From Muricomes sp. (lineage in GTDB: Bacteria > Bacillota > Clostridia > Lachnospirales > Lachnospiraceae), in the NCBI GenBank assembly GCA_020024675.1, contig JAHHTM010000042.1, positions 1 to 8,499 on the forward strand: a stretch of 8,499 bases of DNA. Direction: 5' to 3'. The notes under the pieces are model-generated. The model was not told where the DNA came from and searched no databases. It was given only the letters and a program-made list of their open reading frames with translations. The position numbers and the translations under genes are program-made. Position 1 is the first letter of the stretch, and the number at the start of each line of letters is the position of its first letter. Shown piece by piece: positions 7,141 to 8,499 of the stretch.

Positions 7141-8289
7141 TTAAACCCCAAAAATAGCCATAAATGTTCCGGCTGCAACTGCTGTACCGATAACACCTGC
7201 TACGTTTGGTCCCATTGCGTGCATAAGCAGGAAGTTTGTAGGATCCGCCTCTGCTCCGACTTTCTGTGAAACTCTGGCAGCCATAGGTACTGCAGATACT
7301 CCCGCAGATCCAATCAGTGGATTTACCTTTCCACCTGTTGCCTTACACATTAACTTACCAAAAAGAACACCTGCTGCTGTTCCAAATGCGAATGCAACAA
7401 GTCCAAGAACAACGATTTTGATTGTGTCCCAGTTAAGAAAAGCTTCAGCACTTGTTGTAGCACCTACAGATGTACCAAGTAAGATTACAACGATGTACAT
7501 AAGTGCATTAGAAGCTGTTTCTGTAAGCTGTCTTACAACTCCACACTCTTTGAATAAGTTACCAAGCATAAGCATACCTACCAACGGTGCTGTTGTTGGA
7601 AGAATTACACATACAACTATTGTAACAACGATAGGGAATAAGATTCGCTCCAGTTTTGAAACCGGACGAAGCTGTTCCATTTTAACTTTACGTTCTTCTT
7701 CTGTTGTAAGAAGTTTCATGATAGGTGGCTGAATGATTGGTACAAGTGACATATATGAATATGCCGCTACTGCGATTGGTCCCATAATTGCTGTCTGTGA
7801 CAATTTACTTGCAAGGAAGATAGATGTAGGTCCATCAGCTCCACCAATGATTGAAATTGCTGCTGCAGCTTTATCTGAGAATCCCATTGCCATAGCTCCA
7901 AGATATGCAGCAAAAATACCAAACTGCGCTGCTGCTCCTAAAAGGAAACTCTTAGGATTGGCAATCAATGGACCAAAGTCTGTCATTGCTCCAACACCAA
8001 GGAAGATCAATGACGGCAAAATTGCCCATTCATCCAACTGATAAAAATAATATAAAAGTCCGCCTGTTCCATTTGCAGCATCTGCGGCATGAAGCATAAT
8101 ATCAGGGAAGATATTAACAAGCAACATACCAAAGGCAATTGGAACAAGAAGTAACGGTTCAAACCCGAACTTAATTGCTAAAAACAGAAACCCGCAGGCC
8201 ACTGCGATCATAATTAAATTTCCAACTGTAAGATTCATGAACGCGGTCTGCTGTACAAGGTTTCCTAATGTATTTGAAATATATTCCAT
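7141..8289 (-). CDS. oadB: Na+-translocating decarboxylase beta subunit
   Basis: This 382-residue integral membrane protein decarboxylates carboxybiotin and uses the energy to export Na+ across the cytoplasmic membrane. Many hydrophobic segments are visible, for example about 23-62, 89-108, 114-136, 167-190, 216-243, 261-275, 291-312 and 353-381. Na+-site motifs are intact: GGADGPTSIFLA at 149-160 with D152, and VNPLIGSAGVSAVPMAARVSQ at 322-342. N323, G327, S332 and R339 in that motif align with the essential N373, G377, S382 and R389 of Klebsiella OadB. The end motif HAMGPNVAGVIGTAVAAG is at 357-374. The length is typical for beta subunits of oxaloacetate, methylmalonyl-CoA and glutaconyl-CoA decarboxylases, which sequence alone does not separate cleanly. 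The start ATG at 8289 has AGGAGG 8 bases upstream and begins 20 bases after the biotin carrier stop. Confidence 0.95.
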   Translation of the reverse strand: MEYISNTLGNLVQQTAFMNLTVGNLIMIAVACGFLFLAIKFGFEPLLLVPIAFGMLLVNIFPDIMLHAADAANGTGGLLYYFYQLDEWAILPSLIFLGVGAMTDFGPLIANPKSFLLGAAAQFGIFAAYLGAMAMGFSDKAAAAISIIGGADGPTSIFLASKLSQTAIMGPIAVAAYSYMSLVPIIQPPIMKLLTTEEERKVKMEQLRPVSKLERILFPIVVTIVVCVILPTTAPLVGMLMLGNLFKECGVVRQLTETASNALMYIVVILLGTSVGATTSAEAFLNWDTIKIVVLGLVAFAFGTAAGVLFGKLMCKATGGKVNPLIGSAGVSAVPMAARVSQKVGAEADPTNFLLMHAMGPNVAGVIGTAVAAGTFMAIFGV

Positions 8290-8309
8290 TTGTCAGACCT
8301 CCTGGTAAA

Positions 8310-8499
8310 CTAGTTTAATGTAGCCAATACAGCTCCTGATTCTACTGCATCTCCTACAGCCACATCAATACTAGCAACTGTTCCTGCCTCTGGGGCAACA
8401 ACAGGGATTTCCATTTTCATTGCTTCGAGGATGAAGAGGATGTCGCCCTTCTTGACAGAAGCTCCGTTGGATACGTTTACGGAAAGGATTGTACCGGGC
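8310..8499 (-). CDS. Biotin carboxyl carrier protein of the decarboxylase, C-terminal part
   Basis: This gene enters from beyond the right edge; I translated the last 62 codons and the TAG stop by hand. The fragment is one nearly complete biotinyl domain: PGTILSVNVSNGASVKKGD, then the biotinylation motif EAMKMEIPV at fragment residues 25-33, then APEAGTVASIDVAVGDAVESG, and an end LATLN. The lysine at fragment residue 28 (codon 8417-8415) should carry biotin. The missing N-terminal part probably includes a Pro/Ala-rich linker, as in MmdC and GcdC gamma subunits. The carrier should shuttle the carboxyl group from the soluble carboxyltransferase to OadB. It comes directly before oadB with a 20-base gap. 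Its first half uses more C-ending codons (ATC, CTC, TTC, GGC, GAC) than its second half or neighbouring genes. Confidence 0.93.
   Translation of the reverse strand, partial: PGTILSVNVSNGASVKKGDILFILEAMKMEIPVVAPEAGTVASIDVAVGDAVESGAVLATLN

Noticed and set aside
7418..8041. Two plus-strand open frames of about 100 codons opposite oadB.
   Set aside because: They are antisense shadows of a well-conserved membrane protein gene, abut each other, and resemble no known family. Other plus-strand frames at 2256, 2873, 4621, 4840, 5486 and 6929 were rejected for the same reason.
1..8499. CRISPR repeats, defence genes, insertion-sequence ends, integrase or phage genes.
   Set aside because: No repeated spacer-like units, transposase or integrase motifs were seen; every long frame has a housekeeping or energy-metabolism assignment.

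Overview
This window looks like ordinary chromosomal DNA from an anaerobic, low-G+C Gram-positive bacterium of the class Clostridia, probably Lachnospiraceae. The evidence is A/T-rich codon use, GGAGG-type ribosome binding sites, the order flavoprotein-cmk-ispH-rpsA, an Rnf subunit, and a split sodium-pumping decarboxylase. The family assignment is an inference from gene order; no species can be named. All genes lie on the minus strand, so transcription runs from high to low coordinates. No tRNA, rRNA, CRISPR, insertion sequence or phage gene was seen, and no gene-free stretch exceeds about 180 bases.

Region 1 (8499 down to about 5630) is the 3' part of a membrane decarboxylase operon: the C-terminal end of a biotin carrier protein, the sodium-pump beta subunit (oadB), and a carboxyltransferase alpha subunit without its own biotin domain (oadA). 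It ends at a strong intrinsic terminator. The three proteins should form one machine: the carboxyltransferase moves CO2 from a carboxylic acid to biotin on the carrier, and the beta subunit decarboxylates carboxybiotin while exporting Na+.

Region 2 (about 5631 down to 641) is a five-gene housekeeping operon: an RpiR-type regulator, a BaiN/HI0933-type flavoprotein, cytidylate kinase (cmk), IspH of the MEP isoprenoid pathway, and a four-domain ribosomal S1 protein (rpsA). It has a recognisable extended -10 promoter at its head, overlapping or tightly spaced genes throughout, and an intrinsic terminator after rpsA.

Region 3 (596 down to 1) is the first two-fifths or so of rnfC, usually the first gene of the Rnf operon in Clostridia. 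Rnf is a ferredoxin:NAD+ oxidoreductase that pumps Na+ or H+. Two ion-motive energy systems therefore flank a housekeeping operon.

I did not find a clearly new system. The points most worth a second look are the ispH/rpsA overlap, where the rpsA ribosome binding site is written in conserved IspH codons and a UUU-UGA sequence sits at the junction; the sugar-phosphate-type regulator heading a housekeeping operon; and the detached biotin domain of the decarboxylase.
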